A stretch of 64,000 bases of DNA. Origin: Oscillospiraceae bacterium. Its GTDB lineage: Bacteria > Bacillota > Clostridia > Oscillospirales > Acutalibacteraceae. Under the pieces are notes generated by a model. The model had not been told where the DNA came from and made no database searches. It saw only the letters and a list, made by a program, of their open reading frames with translations. Of this stretch, positions 52,591 to 62,588 are shown one piece after another. The stretch covers positions 1 through 64,000 of the forward strand of contig SVPU01000002.1 in NCBI GenBank assembly GCA_015065685.1. Direction: 5' to 3'. Within the stretch, counting starts at the first letter, position 1, and the number at the start of each line of letters is the position of its first letter. The translations under genes were made by a program, and so were the position numbers.

Positions 52591-53850
52591 ATGAAGGTAA
52601 TGGTTGTTGGCGGTGGCGGAAGAGAACACGCTATAATCAAAAAACTTAAAGAGAATAAAGAAATCACAAAGATTTTTGCATTACCCGGTAATGGTGGTAT
52701 TGCTATGGATGCTGAGTGTGTGAATATCGGCGCTAAGGATATTGCTGCTCAAGTTGAATTTGCTGTGGAGAATAAAATTGATTATGCTGTTGTAGCACCC
52801 GATGACCCGTTGGTACTTGGTGCCGTTGATGCTCTGACAGATGCCGGTATCCCCTGCTTTGGTCCGAATAAAGCTGCGGCTATTATTGAGGGAAGCAAGG
52901 TTTTTTCAAAAAATTTAATGAAAAAATATAATATTCCCACTGCGCAATACGAGGTATTCAACAATCCAGATGATGCAATCAAATATTTAGAAACCGCACC
53001 GATTCCAACCGTTATTAAGGCCGATGGTTTAGCGCTTGGCAAGGGTGTTATAATTGCCGAAACTCGCGAAGATGCTAAAAATGCAGTGAAATCAATGATG
53101 CAGGATAAAATTTTTGGTGATAGCGGCAGCAATGTTGTTATTGAAGAGTTTTTAACCGGCCCTGAGGTTTCTGTTTTAGCCTTTACAGATGGCAAAACCG
53201 TAAAGCCAATGATTTCCTCAATGGATCACAAACGCGCTCTGGATGGCGATAAAGGGCTTAATACGGGTGGTATGGGTACGATTGCTCCCAATCCCTACTA
53301 TACAAAAGAAATAGCCGATATTTGTATGGAGACTATTTTTAATCCAACAATCAAAGCTATGAACAATGAAAACAGATCCTTTAAGGGTTGCCTATATTTT
53401 GGCTTAATGCTCACGCTTAACGGACCAAAGGTTATTGAATATAACTGCCGCTTTGGCGACCCTGAAACTCAGGTTGTTCTTCCCTTGCTTGAGAGTGATT
53501 TGCTAACCATTATGATGGCAACAACCAACGGAACACTAGCTGAAACCGAGGTTAAATTTTCAAATGGTGCAGCGGCTTGTGTTGTTATGGCTTCAAGTGG
53601 CTATCCTCAAAAATATGAAAGCGGCTTTGAGCTTAAAATTGACAGTTCGGTGGCAGATAAAGTATATGTTGCGGGAGCTAAGCTTGAAAATAATCAATTA
53701 AAAACTGCAGGTGGCAGGGTTTTAGGTGTTACTGATACCGCAGAAAACCTTGAAACCGCACTTAGTAAGGCTTACGAAAATGTTAAAAAGGTTTCATTTG
53801 AAAACGCTTTTTACCGTAAAGATATCGGCGCTAAAGCCTTAAAAGCATAA
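52591..53850 (+). CDS. purD: Phosphoribosylamine-glycine ligase PurD
   Basis: An ATP-grasp enzyme that joins glycine to PRA to give GAR. The protein is 419 aa. The N-terminal VVGGGGREHAIIKKL (4-18) is the PurD signature. The ATP-grasp core shows VIKADGLALGKGVIIA (about 144-159) and the metal site EYNCRFGDPETQVVLPLL (about 284-301). GGAG precedes ATG 52591. Confidence 0.97.
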   Translation: MKVMVVGGGGREHAIIKKLKENKEITKIFALPGNGGIAMDAECVNIGAKDIAAQVEFAVENKIDYAVVAPDDPLVLGAVDALTDAGIPCFGPNKAAAIIEGSKVFSKNLMKKYNIPTAQYEVFNNPDDAIKYLETAPIPTVIKADGLALGKGVIIAETREDAKNAVKSMMQDKIFGDSGSNVVIEEFLTGPEVSVLAFTDGKTVKPMISSMDHKRALDGDKGLNTGGMGTIAPNPYYTKEIADICMETIFNPTIKAMNNENRSFKGCLYFGLMLTLNGPKVIEYNCRFGDPETQVVLPLLESDLLTIMMATTNGTLAETEVKFSNGAAACVVMASSGYPQKYESGFELKIDSSVADKVYVAGAKLENNQLKTAGGRVLGVTDTAENLETALSKAYENVKKVSFENAFYRKDIGAKALKA

Positions 53851-53862
53851 GGAGTAAAGCTA

Positions 53863-56800
53863 ATGGTTTATAGAATTTATGTTGAAAAGAAAAAAGAGCT
53901 TGCCCACGAAGCTAATGCCCTTTTAAATGATATTAATAGCCTTTTACAGATTGCTTCTGTTAAAAACGTGAGAATCCTCAATAGATATGATGTAGATAAT
54001 ATCGAAAAAGATTTGTTTGACTATGCAGTTGGCACTGTTTTTTCAGAGCCACAGCTTGATATTGCTACCGATAACTTCGATGCAAACGGCGGTTTCGTGT
54101 TTGCGGTTGAATTCTTGCCCGGTCAGTTTGACCAAAGAGCAGATTCTGCCGCACAGTGTATTCAAATTATCTCTCAGGGCGAAAGACCGCGTGTTAAAAC
54201 TGCAAAGGTTTATATTTTAGAGGGTAGTCCATCTGACAGCGAAATTGCTGAGATTAAAAAATATGTTGTAAACCCTGTAGAAGCTAGAATCGCTTCACTT
54301 GAAAAGCCCGAAACCTTGGAAACAAAATACGATATTCCAACCACTGTGGCTACTTTAGATGGATTTATTGACCTTGATAAAACAGGTCTTGAAAAGTTTG
54401 TTAGCGATTTTGGACTTGCAATGGATATTGATGATATCACCTTCTGTCAAAACTATTTCAAGGGTGAAAATCGCAACCCCACAATCACGGAAATCAGAAT
54501 GATTGATACATATTGGTCTGACCATTGCCGTCACACCACATTTCTAACTAATATTGATGCCGTTAAGTTTGAAGATGCGCTTTTACAAGAAACATATGAT
54601 GAATATATTAACACAAGAAAGGCACTTGGCAGAACAAAGCCAATTTGTCTTATGGATATTGCAACCTTAGCTGTGCGTCAGTTAAAAAAGGATGGCAAGC
54701 TTGATAAGTTGGATGAGTCCGAAGAAATTAATGCTTGTACTGTTAAAATTGATGTTGAGGTTGACGGTGTTTCTGAGCCGTGGCTATTGCTATTTAAAAA
54801 CGAAACACATAATCACCCAACCGAAATCGAACCATTCGGCGGTGCTGCTACCTGTATTGGCGGTGCTATCCGTGACCCGCTTTCAGGCAGAAGCTATGTT
54901 TATGGCGCAATGCGTGTTACAGGCGCCGCAAACCCGCTTAAAAGCGTTGCAGAGACTATGGAGGGTAAATTGCCTCAAAGAAAGCTCGTAACCACAGCGG
55001 CGGACGGTTATTCGTCCTACGGCAACCAAATCGGTTTGGCAACTGGTATTGTTGATGAAATCTATCACGATGGCTATGCCGCTAAGCGAATGGAAATCGG
55101 TGCAGTTATTGCTGCCACACCCGCAGAAAATGTTCGCCGCGAGGTTCCCGCCCCCGGAGATGTTGTAATTCTCCTTGGCGGTGCCACCGGTCGCGATGGT
55201 TGCGGCGGTGCAACAGGTTCCTCAAAATCGCACACATTACATTCACTTGAAACTTGCGGTGCAGAGGTTCAAAAAGGTAATGCACCCGAAGAGCGTAAGC
55301 TTCAAAGACTTTTCAGAAATTATGAGGCTTGCCGAATGATTAAGCGCTGTAATGATTTTGGCGCAGGTGGCGTTTCGGTTGCTATCGGTGAGCTTGCTGA
55401 TGGACTTGAAATTGACCTTAATGCAGTTCCTAAGAAATATGACGGTCTTGATGGTACAGAGCTTGCAATCAGTGAATCACAAGAAAGAATGGCTGTTGTA
55501 ATTGAAAAAGAAAACATCGACCGTTTCTTAGAGCTTGCCGCTAAAGAAAACCTTAATGCTGTTAAGGTGGCCGAGGTTAAAGCAGAACCACGCCTTACAA
55601 TGCATTGGAACGGTAAAACAATTGTTGATATCAGCCGCGAATTCTTAAATTCCAACGGTGCTGAAAAGCACATTACCATTACCCCTGCAATGCCTGAGGA
55701 TTACAGTAAGACAGTTGAAGGCAGTTTCAGTGATAATATGAAAGCTATTGCTGATGACCTAAACACCTGCTCAAAGCGAGGACTTTCAGAGCAGTTCGAC
55801 TCAACAATTGGCGCAGGAACCGTTCTTATGCCTTTTGGCGGTAAAAATCAGTTAACTCCTATTCAAGCCATGGTGCAAAAAATATCAGTTGAAAAGAAGC
55901 ACACAAACGATTGCTCGTTAATGGCTTGGGGATATAATCCGTTTATCGCAGATAAGAGCCCATACCACAGTGCATATTTAGCGGTTGTTGAATCGGTTAG
56001 CAAGTTGATTGCTTCGGGTGCTAAATTCGAAGATGTTTATCTAACCTTACAAGAATATTTTGAGCGTCCTGGTAAGGATGGCAAACGTTGGGGCAAGCCT
56101 TTATCGGCACTGCTTGGTGCTTTTAAAGCACAGCTTGAATTCGGCATTGGCTCTATCGGCGGAAAGGACTCTATGAGTGGTTCTTTCGAGGATTTAGATG
56201 TCCCGCCCACCTTGGTTTCATTTGCGGTAACCACCGATAAAACCGAAAATATCATTTCGCCTGAATTTAAAAAGGCAGGAAGCAAGGTTGTTCTTCTCTG
56301 CCCTGTTTATGATAATAAAACGAATTTACCCAACACTGCTTCTCAAATTAAAACCTTCAACCTAGTAACAAAGCTTATGCGCGAAGGCAAGGTGCTATCT
56401 TGCTACACCTTAGGCCTTGGCGGTATAGGCGAAGCAGTTATGAAAATGGCATTTGGTAACGGCTTTGGCTTTGAATTTAATAACGCCCTTTCGGTTGAAA
56501 GCTTGTTTGGTTATTCTTATGGTTCCTTCCTTTTAGAAGTAACCGAGGATATTGAGGATGCTATCTTTGTTGGAACAGTAACAAGTGATGCAATTATCTC
56601 TTATAATAACGAAAAGCTCTCATTAAATGAATTGCTCGGCATTTATGAAAACAAGTTAGAAGGCGTTTATAAATGCAATATTAAGGATTCTAAATCACCT
56701 ATGGAGAATTTCTCTTTCTCTGCCGAATCGAGGGTTGCTTCCGCCGTTAAGGTTGCAAAACCGAAGGTGCTTATCCCCGTATTCCCCGGAACAAACTGTG

Positions 56801-57555
56801 AGTTTGATTCTGCAAAGGCTATGCGTGATGCTGGTGCCGAACCCGAAATTTTTGTTATTAACAATCAGTCTAGCGAAGGTATTGCCCGTTCGGTTGATAG
56901 CTTTGCTGATAAGATTAAGACTGCACAGATGATATTTGTTCCGGGCGGCTTCTCGGGTGGCGATGAGCCGGATGGAAGCGGCAAATTCATCACCGCCTTC
57001 TTCCGCAACGGCGCCATTAAAGAACAAGTAACAGATCTTCTCCAAAATAGAGACGGTCTTATGTGCGGTATTTGTAACGGCTTCCAAGCTCTTATTAAAC
57101 TTGGTCTTGTGCCTTACGGAAAGATTATCGATACCGATGAAAACTGCCCAACACTCACCTTTAATACCATCGGCAGACACCAATCAAGAATTGTGCGCAC
57201 TAGAATTGCTTCTAATAAATCGCCTTGGCTTAGTGATACTAATGTTGGAGATATTTATAATGTCCCGATTTCTCACGGTGAAGGAAGATTCCTAGCCTCT
57301 GAGGAACTAATTAGAAAACTCGCCGAAAACGGACAAATTGCAACACAGTATGTTGACCTTGACGGTAATGCTACTAGCGATGTTCATTTCAATCCAAATG
57401 ATTCTATGTTTGCAATTGAGGGTATTACTTCTCCCGATGGTAGAGTATTCGGTAAAATGGGACACAGCGAACGCTGGGGAGACGGACTTTATAAGAATGT
57501 ACCCGGTAATTACGATATTAAAATGTTTAAATCTGCAGTAAAATATTTTAAATAA
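53863..57555 (+). CDS. purL: Phosphoribosylformylglycinamidine synthase PurL (single chain)
   Basis: Converts FGAR and glutamine to FGAM. The protein is 1230 aa, the single-chain form that contains its own glutaminase and needs no PurQ or PurS. The synthase half holds DTYWSDHCRHTTFLTNI (about 207-223), FKNETHNHPTEIEPFGGAAT (about 309-328) and GGKDSMSGSF (about 766-775). The class I glutaminase domain starts near 965 (PKVLIPVFPGTNCEFDSA), with the nucleophile Cys1071 in CGICNGFQAL and His1138/Glu1140 in SHGEGRF. Length and order fit the Clostridial PurL group. Confidence 0.97.
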   Translation: MVYRIYVEKKKELAHEANALLNDINSLLQIASVKNVRILNRYDVDNIEKDLFDYAVGTVFSEPQLDIATDNFDANGGFVFAVEFLPGQFDQRADSAAQCIQIISQGERPRVKTAKVYILEGSPSDSEIAEIKKYVVNPVEARIASLEKPETLETKYDIPTTVATLDGFIDLDKTGLEKFVSDFGLAMDIDDITFCQNYFKGENRNPTITEIRMIDTYWSDHCRHTTFLTNIDAVKFEDALLQETYDEYINTRKALGRTKPICLMDIATLAVRQLKKDGKLDKLDESEEINACTVKIDVEVDGVSEPWLLLFKNETHNHPTEIEPFGGAATCIGGAIRDPLSGRSYVYGAMRVTGAANPLKSVAETMEGKLPQRKLVTTAADGYSSYGNQIGLATGIVDEIYHDGYAAKRMEIGAVIAATPAENVRREVPAPGDVVILLGGATGRDGCGGATGSSKSHTLHSLETCGAEVQKGNAPEERKLQRLFRNYEACRMIKRCNDFGAGGVSVAIGELADGLEIDLNAVPKKYDGLDGTELAISESQERMAVVIEKENIDRFLELAAKENLNAVKVAEVKAEPRLTMHWNGKTIVDISREFLNSNGAEKHITITPAMPEDYSKTVEGSFSDNMKAIADDLNTCSKRGLSEQFDSTIGAGTVLMPFGGKNQLTPIQAMVQKISVEKKHTNDCSLMAWGYNPFIADKSPYHSAYLAVVESVSKLIASGAKFEDVYLTLQEYFERPGKDGKRWGKPLSALLGAFKAQLEFGIGSIGGKDSMSGSFEDLDVPPTLVSFAVTTDKTENIISPEFKKAGSKVVLLCPVYDNKTNLPNTASQIKTFNLVTKLMREGKVLSCYTLGLGGIGEAVMKMAFGNGFGFEFNNALSVESLFGYSYGSFLLEVTEDIEDAIFVGTVTSDAIISYNNEKLSLNELLGIYENKLEGVYKCNIKDSKSPMENFSFSAESRVASAVKVAKPKVLIPVFPGTNCEFDSAKAMRDAGAEPEIFVINNQSSEGIARSVDSFADKIKTAQMIFVPGGFSGGDEPDGSGKFITAFFRNGAIKEQVTDLLQNRDGLMCGICNGFQALIKLGLVPYGKIIDTDENCPTLTFNTIGRHQSRIVRTRIASNKSPWLSDTNVGDIYNVPISHGEGRFLASEELIRKLAENGQIATQYVDLDGNATSDVHFNPNDSMFAIEGITSPDGRVFGKMGHSERWGDGLYKNVPGNYDIKMFKSAVKYFK

Positions 57556-57567
57556 GGGGTGTTTCAA

Positions 57568-59244
57568 ATGGCATATTTAACCGATATTGAAATAGCACAA
57601 CAGTGCAAAATGCAAAATATTAACGAAATTGCTAAAAAAACAGGAATTGATGCAAAATACCTTGAGCAATACGGTAACTACAAAGCAAAGATTGACCTTT
57701 CTCTTTTAAAGGAAAGTAATCGCGAAAACGGTAAGCTTATTCTTGTTACTGCTATAACTCCTACACCTGCGGGCGAAGGCAAAACCACAACAACCATTGG
57801 TCTTGCAGACGGAATGAACAGAATTGGCAAAAATGTTTGTGTAGCCCTTCGCGAGCCCTCTTTAGGTCCCGTTTTTGGAATCAAAGGCGGTGCTGCGGGC
57901 GGCGGATATGCGCAGGTTGTTCCTATGGAAGATATAAATCTTCACTTTACAGGAGATTTTCACGCTATCGGAGCTGCTAACAATCTTCTCGCAGCTATGC
58001 TTGATAACCACATTCATCAAGGCAACGCTTTAGGAATTGATGTTCGCAAGATTACCTGGAAGCGCTGTGTTGATATGAATGACCGCCAGCTGCGTTTTGT
58101 AACCGATGGTCTTGGCGGTAAGGTTAACGGTGTTCCGCGTGAGGATGGCTTTGATATCACAGTTGCAAGTGAAATTATGGCGGTTTTGTGTCTTGCCTCT
58201 GATATTACTGACCTTAAAGAAAGACTTTCTCGAATTATTGTTGGTTATACTTTCTCGGATGAGCCTGTAACTGCAGGTCAACTAAACGCTGCAGGTGCTA
58301 TGGCGGCGCTTTTGAAGGATGCAATAAAACCAAACCTTGTGCAAACACTCGAGGGCACTCCGGCGCTCGTTCACGGCGGTCCTTTTGCTAATATTGCACA
58401 CGGCTGTAACTCGGTTACTGCAACCAAAATGGCAATGAAACTCAGCGATTATGCAATCACAGAAGCAGGCTTTGGTGCAGACCTTGGTGCTGAAAAGTTT
58501 CTCGATATTAAATGCCGTATGGCAGGGCTTACACCCTCTGCAGTTGTTATGGTTGCAACAGTTCGTGCACTTAAGATGCACGGTGGGCTTGATAAAAAAA
58601 CTTTGGGTGAAGAAAATTTAGAAGCCCTTGAAAAAGGTATTCCCAATCTTCTTCGCCATGTTTCAAACATCAAAAATGTTTATAGGCTCCCCTGTGTTGT
58701 AGCAGTTAACCGCTTCCCTACCGACACTGACAATGAAATCAAATTTATCATCGAAAAATGTAAAGAGCTTGGTGTTAATGTTGTTCTCTCTAATGTTTGG
58801 GCCGAGGGTGGTAAAGGCGGCGAAGAATTAGCACGCCAGGTTGTTCGACTTTGCGAAGAGGAAAAGGGCGATTTCACTTTCTCATATGACCTTGATTGCT
58901 CTATCGAAGAAAAGATTGCAGCGGTTGTTAAAAAGGTTTACGGCGGAGATGGTGTAATACTTACGCCAAACGCTCAAAAACAAGCCGAGAAGCTTTCGCA
59001 GATGGGATTCGAGAATTGTCCCATTTGTGTTGCAAAAACGCAATACAGCTTCTCTGATGACCCCACAAAGCTTGGTGCGCCCACCGGATTTACCGTAACT
59101 GTCAGAAATATTAAGATTTCAGCAGGTGCAGGCTTTATTGTGGTGCTCACAGGTGATATTATGACTATGCCCGGTCTTCCTAAATCCCCCGCCGCTGAAA
59201 GAATTGATATTGATGAAAACGGCGTGATTACAGGACTTTTCTAA
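57568..59244 (+). CDS. fhs: Formate-tetrahydrofolate ligase
   Basis: Makes 10-formyl-THF from formate, THF and ATP. The product is the formyl donor for PurN and PurH in the same operon. ATG 57568 follows AAGGGG; a GTG at 57559 is too close to that site. The 558-aa chain has the P-loop [20 protein letters not shown] (about 63-82), [19 protein letters not shown] (about 94-112), and [18 protein letters not shown]. It is the last gene of the operon and ends at a strong terminator. Confidence 0.97.
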   Translation: MAYLTDIEIAQQCKMQNINEIAKKTGIDAKYLEQYGNYKAKIDLSLLKESNRENGKLILVTAITPTPAGEGKTTTTIGLADGMNRIGKNVCVALREPSLGPVFGIKGGAAGGGYAQVVPMEDINLHFTGDFHAIGAANNLLAAMLDNHIHQGNALGIDVRKITWKRCVDMNDRQLRFVTDGLGGKVNGVPREDGFDITVASEIMAVLCLASDITDLKERLSRIIVGYTFSDEPVTAGQLNAAGAMAALLKDAIKPNLVQTLEGTPALVHGGPFANIAHGCNSVTATKMAMKLSDYAITEAGFGADLGAEKFLDIKCRMAGLTPSAVVMVATVRALKMHGGLDKKTLGEENLEALEKGIPNLLRHVSNIKNVYRLPCVVAVNRFPTDTDNEIKFIIEKCKELGVNVVLSNVWAEGGKGGEELARQVVRLCEEEKGDFTFSYDLDCSIEEKIAAVVKKVYGGDGVILTPNAQKQAEKLSQMGFENCPICVAKTQYSFSDDPTKLGAPTGFTVTVRNIKISAGAGFIVVLTGDIMTMPGLPKSPAAERIDIDENGVITGLF

Positions 59245-59255
59245 ATTAAATATTT

Positions 59256-59285
59256 AAAGGGAACCTAAACGGTTCCCTTTTTTAT
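59256..59285 (+). terminator. Terminator of the pur operon
   Basis: A perfect 10-bp stem with TAAAC loop (59256-59265 with 59271-59280) and a T run. Confidence 0.9.
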
Positions 59286-59290
59286 TGCAA

Positions 59291-59321
59291 AAAATAAACG
59301 CCGTGAAAATTCACGGCGTTT
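59291..59321 (-). terminator. Terminator of rpsT
   Basis: A 26-bp near-palindrome (59296-59321), with a short T-rich tail on the minus strand. Confidence 0.8.
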
Positions 59322-59334
59322 TAAATAATCAAAC

Positions 59335-59598
59335 TTAAGCCTTTGCTTTATTATAACGAGAAACCAAAGCAGATTTCTTGTGAGCTGCATTATTCTTGTG
59401 AATAATACCCTTGGAAGCTGCCTGATCAATCTTCTTAACAGCAGCTTTAACAGAAACCTCCATATCTTCAGCCTTAGCATCGATAGCAGCATCTGCTTTT
59501 TTAACTGCAGTCTTTAAAGCAGAACGATAAGCTTTATTACTTTCATAATTAGCTTGACTTATGAGAACACGCTTTTTAGCAGATTTAATATTCGGCAT
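59335..59598 (-). CDS. rpsT: 30S ribosomal protein S20
   Basis: Primary 16S-binding protein. The 87-aa chain starts MPNIKSAKKRVLISQ at ATG 59598. A tandem ATG at 59601 also exists; GGAGG lies 7 bases before 59598 and 4 before 59601, so the former is preferred. Ala- and Lys-rich helices follow, with the standard HKNNAAHKKSALVSRYNK end. Monocistronic with its own promoter. Confidence 0.97.
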   Translation of the reverse strand: MPNIKSAKKRVLISQANYESNKAYRSALKTAVKKADAAIDAKAEDMEVSVKAAVKKIDQAASKGIIHKNNAAHKKSALVSRYNKAKA

Positions 59599-59664
59599 CA
59601 TGACACCTCCCAACACTTAGTAAAGCAAAAGTTTGCCTTAAATACTATATTTCATGCACAAAAT

Positions 59665-59693
59665 ATGATAACACAACTCTCGTTAAAATGCAA
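59665..59693 (-). promoter_or_regulatory. Promoter of rpsT
   Basis: On the minus strand TTGCAT (59693-59688) and TATCAT (59670-59665) with 17-base spacing, about 67 bases before the start. Confidence 0.6.
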
Positions 59694-59723
59694 TAGTTTT
59701 TTTAAAAATAATAGCAAAAATTA

Positions 59724-61565
59724 TTATTTCGGTGGCTTATATGTCGGAACAATTGAAGAAACAAGAGCTCTAACATCCGCAGAATCATCATACATTATCG
59801 CTTTCATCTTATCAAGTGTATCAAATAAAAGCTTTTCATCAATGTCAATCGGTTGTCCAATGTAGATTAGCGAGTTGTCGGTTGTTTCAAGTCCCTCTTC
59901 AGACATAAGCAATTCTTCGAATAATTTTTCGCCGGGTCTGAGCCCTGTAAACTGAATTTGAATATCCTTATACGGTGTATAGCCTGAAAGCTTAATAAGA
60001 TTTTCAGCAAGGGTTAAAATTTTGACCGGTTTGCCCATATCAAGAACGAAAATTTCACCGCCGTGCGCCTTAGAACCCGCTTCAAGCACTAAGGAAACCG
60101 CTTCGGGAATTGTCATAAAATATCGGATAATATTAGGGTCTGTAACAGTAACAGGACCACCATGCGCAATCTGATTTTTAAACACAGGAATAACACTTCC
60201 GTTAGAGCCTAAAACGTTACCGAAGCGCACAGCCACAAAATCGGTTTCAGAGTTTTTGTTACAGGTTTGAACAATCATTTCGCAAATTCGTTTTGAAGCG
60301 CCCATAATATTTGTAGGATTAACTGCTTTATCGGTAGAAATCAAAACAAATTTCTCTGCGTTATATTTGGAGGCACAGTTAGCCGTTTTAAGAGTGCCGA
60401 AAACATTGTTTTTAATTGTTTCGTTAGGGCTATCTTCCATTAAAGGCACATGCTTGTGAGCAGCAGCATGGAAAACAATTTGCGGTTTATATGTTTTGAA
60501 AACTGATTCAAGTCTATTTGAATCGCGAACAGAACCGATTAAAGTAACGAGTTTTAAATTAGGAAAATTGTTGCGCAATTCATTCTGAATTTCATAGGCA
60601 TTGTTTTCATAAATATCAAAAATTATAAGCTTCGATGGACCAACCGATGCGATCTGACGGCATAATTCCGAACCAATTGAACCGCCACCGCCGGTTACTA
60701 AAACAACTTTATTGTTAAGATACTGAAGGTCAATATTTTTAGTTAAATCAATGGGGTCACGACCGAGCAAATCTTCAATTTGCACTTCCCTTAATGTGTG
60801 AGAAATTTCTGAAATATTATATAATCTGCAAATTGAAGGAACAATTTTTAATTTGCAGCCCGTTTTTTGACATAAATCCAAAATAGCAGACTTTTCATCG
60901 CTATTACAATTTGGAATTGCAAAAACAATGGTGGAAATATCAAATTTTTCAGCAGCAGAAACAATTAATTCACGACCGCCGATAATTTTAATTCCGGAAA
61001 TATATTTACCATGCTTATATACATTATCATCAATAACACATTTGATTTTACAATTAGAATATTCGGGTTTAGTGGTAAATTCATTAATAATCATTTCACC
61101 GGCACTTCCCGCACCGATTAACATAATATTTCCGCTTAAAAGTTTGGAACTTTCATCAAAATCAATATGTTTTTGAATGTTTGTGAGTTTTTTGAAAAGT
61201 AATCTCGAAGCATAAATCAAAGAAATTGACAAGAATAAAAGAATAATAAAAACTTCCGATTCAAAACAGTTACCAAATAGTGAAAATTGTGCAAACACTA
61301 AACCAAAAATTGAAAAGAAAGCAGACGCGGAAATTCTTAAAATTTCCATATAACCCGAATGGCTCCATAAAATATTATAAACCTTTAATATGTATAGAAT
61401 TAAAAGCAATAAAATCGGCCATGCAAGGTATGAAAACGAAATAATATCAAATTTGTTGAAAAAAACTTGATTATGTGTTACCAAAAGAGAGATTGCTAAA
61501 GAAAATTCCGCTAAAAGAAAATCGCACAGTAAAAACAATACGAGTGTTAGATTACGGTTTTTCAT
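59724..61565 (-). CDS. Membrane-bound nucleotide-sugar 4,6-dehydratase (CapD/WbpM/PglF family)
   Basis: A 613-aa protein. Four N-terminal membrane spans (about 7-28, 42-62, 78-98, 105-122) precede a CoA-binding-like domain (about 145-270) and a C-terminal SDR dehydratase. The NAD site is VVLVTGGGGSIGSELCRQ (about 294-311). The catalytic segment STDKAVNPTNIMGASKR (about 405-421) has Met in place of the usual Tyr of YxxxK, as in this family. It converts UDP-GlcNAc or similar to a 4-keto-6-deoxy sugar for surface glycans. Located 19 bases after asnA, so probably co-transcribed. Confidence 0.93.
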   Translation of the reverse strand: MKNRNLTLVLFLLCDFLLAEFSLAISLLVTHNQVFFNKFDIISFSYLAWPILLLLILYILKVYNILWSHSGYMEILRISASAFFSIFGLVFAQFSLFGNCFESEVFIILLFLSISLIYASRLLFKKLTNIQKHIDFDESSKLLSGNIMLIGAGSAGEMIINEFTTKPEYSNCKIKCVIDDNVYKHGKYISGIKIIGGRELIVSAAEKFDISTIVFAIPNCNSDEKSAILDLCQKTGCKLKIVPSICRLYNISEISHTLREVQIEDLLGRDPIDLTKNIDLQYLNNKVVLVTGGGGSIGSELCRQIASVGPSKLIIFDIYENNAYEIQNELRNNFPNLKLVTLIGSVRDSNRLESVFKTYKPQIVFHAAAHKHVPLMEDSPNETIKNNVFGTLKTANCASKYNAEKFVLISTDKAVNPTNIMGASKRICEMIVQTCNKNSETDFVAVRFGNVLGSNGSVIPVFKNQIAHGGPVTVTDPNIIRYFMTIPEAVSLVLEAGSKAHGGEIFVLDMGKPVKILTLAENLIKLSGYTPYKDIQIQFTGLRPGEKLFEELLMSEEGLETTDNSLIYIGQPIDIDEKLLFDTLDKMKAIMYDDSADVRALVSSIVPTYKPPK

Positions 61566-61584
61566 AATTACATCCTTCTAATTT

Positions 61585-62574
61585 TTATAGTAATGATATA
61601 CCCTTTGTTTTGCATTTAGAAATTTCTTTTTCAGGCCAAATTGATACCTGAACTTCGCCTATATGAGCTTTTCTGAGCAATAGCATACAAAGTCTTGATT
61701 GACCTATTCCACCGCCTACCGTGAGCGGTAAAGCACCATTCATCAGCATCTTATGGAACTCGAATTCGAGACGGTCTTCCTTTCCTTCAGCCTTCAACTG
61801 ACTAATAAGACTTTCTCTATCAACCCTGATACCCATTGAAGAAATTTCGAGAGCACAGTCAATAACACTGTTATAAACCAAAATATCGCCGTTTAAAGAC
61901 CAATCATCATAATCGGGGGCTCTGCCATCGTGCTTATTGCCACTTTTAAGGCGGCAACCAATTTGCATTATAAACACAGCGCCTTTTTCTTTTGTGATTT
62001 TATATTCCCTCTCCTTTGCGGTTAAATCGGGATATAAATCTTCAAGTTCTTGCGAAGTTATAAAGTGAATTTGCTTGGGTAAAAAATTATCTAACTGCGG
62101 GAATTTTTTACAAACTGCATCTGCTGTGCGAACAAGTGCGCCATAAATACTTCTGACAGTGGCTTTTAAATATTCTTCGTTTCTGTCTTCCTTAAGAATA
62201 ATTTTTTCCCAATCCCATTGGTCAACATATAGCGAATGAATGTTATCACACTTTTCATCGCGCCTAATAGCATTCATATCGGTATAAAGACCGGTATGAA
62301 TCGGAAACTTATACTTAAGCAAAGCCATTCGTTTCCATTTTGCAAGACTGTGAACAACCTCAGCATATTCCCCTGTTTCCAAAATATCAAAACTAACAGG
62401 GCGCTCAACGCCGTTTAAATCGTCATTAAGTCCACTTCCCCGCTTTACAAACAACGGTGCGGAGACACGCGATAAATCGAGGCTATCGCAAAGCTCAGCC
62501 GCAAATTTATCCTTAACCAAGGCAATTGCGCTTTGAGTATCAAACTCGTTTAGCAAAGGAACATATTTTTCCAT
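61585..62574 (-). CDS. asnA: Aspartate-ammonia ligase AsnA
   Basis: Makes asparagine from aspartate and ammonia using ATP, by a class II aminoacyl-tRNA-synthetase-like fold. The protein is 329 aa from ATG 62574 (MEKYVPLLNEFDTQSA); an ATG three codons earlier is closer to the ribosome site GGAG. Signatures are KRGSGLNDDLNGVERPVSFD (about 44-63), IHSLYVDQWDWEK, and TVGGGIGQSRLCMLLL near the C-terminus. Next to asnS, which uses its product. Confidence 0.96.
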   Translation of the reverse strand: MEKYVPLLNEFDTQSAIALVKDKFAAELCDSLDLSRVSAPLFVKRGSGLNDDLNGVERPVSFDILETGEYAEVVHSLAKWKRMALLKYKFPIHTGLYTDMNAIRRDEKCDNIHSLYVDQWDWEKIILKEDRNEEYLKATVRSIYGALVRTADAVCKKFPQLDNFLPKQIHFITSQELEDLYPDLTAKEREYKITKEKGAVFIMQIGCRLKSGNKHDGRAPDYDDWSLNGDILVYNSVIDCALEISSMGIRVDRESLISQLKAEGKEDRLEFEFHKMLMNGALPLTVGGGIGQSRLCMLLLRKAHIGEVQVSIWPEKEISKCKTKGISLL

Positions 62575-62588
62575 TAAAAACACTCCGA

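Noticed and set aside
56695-57183. 162-aa minus-strand ORF inside purL
   Set aside because: It is antisense to the glutaminase domain with no recognisable motif.
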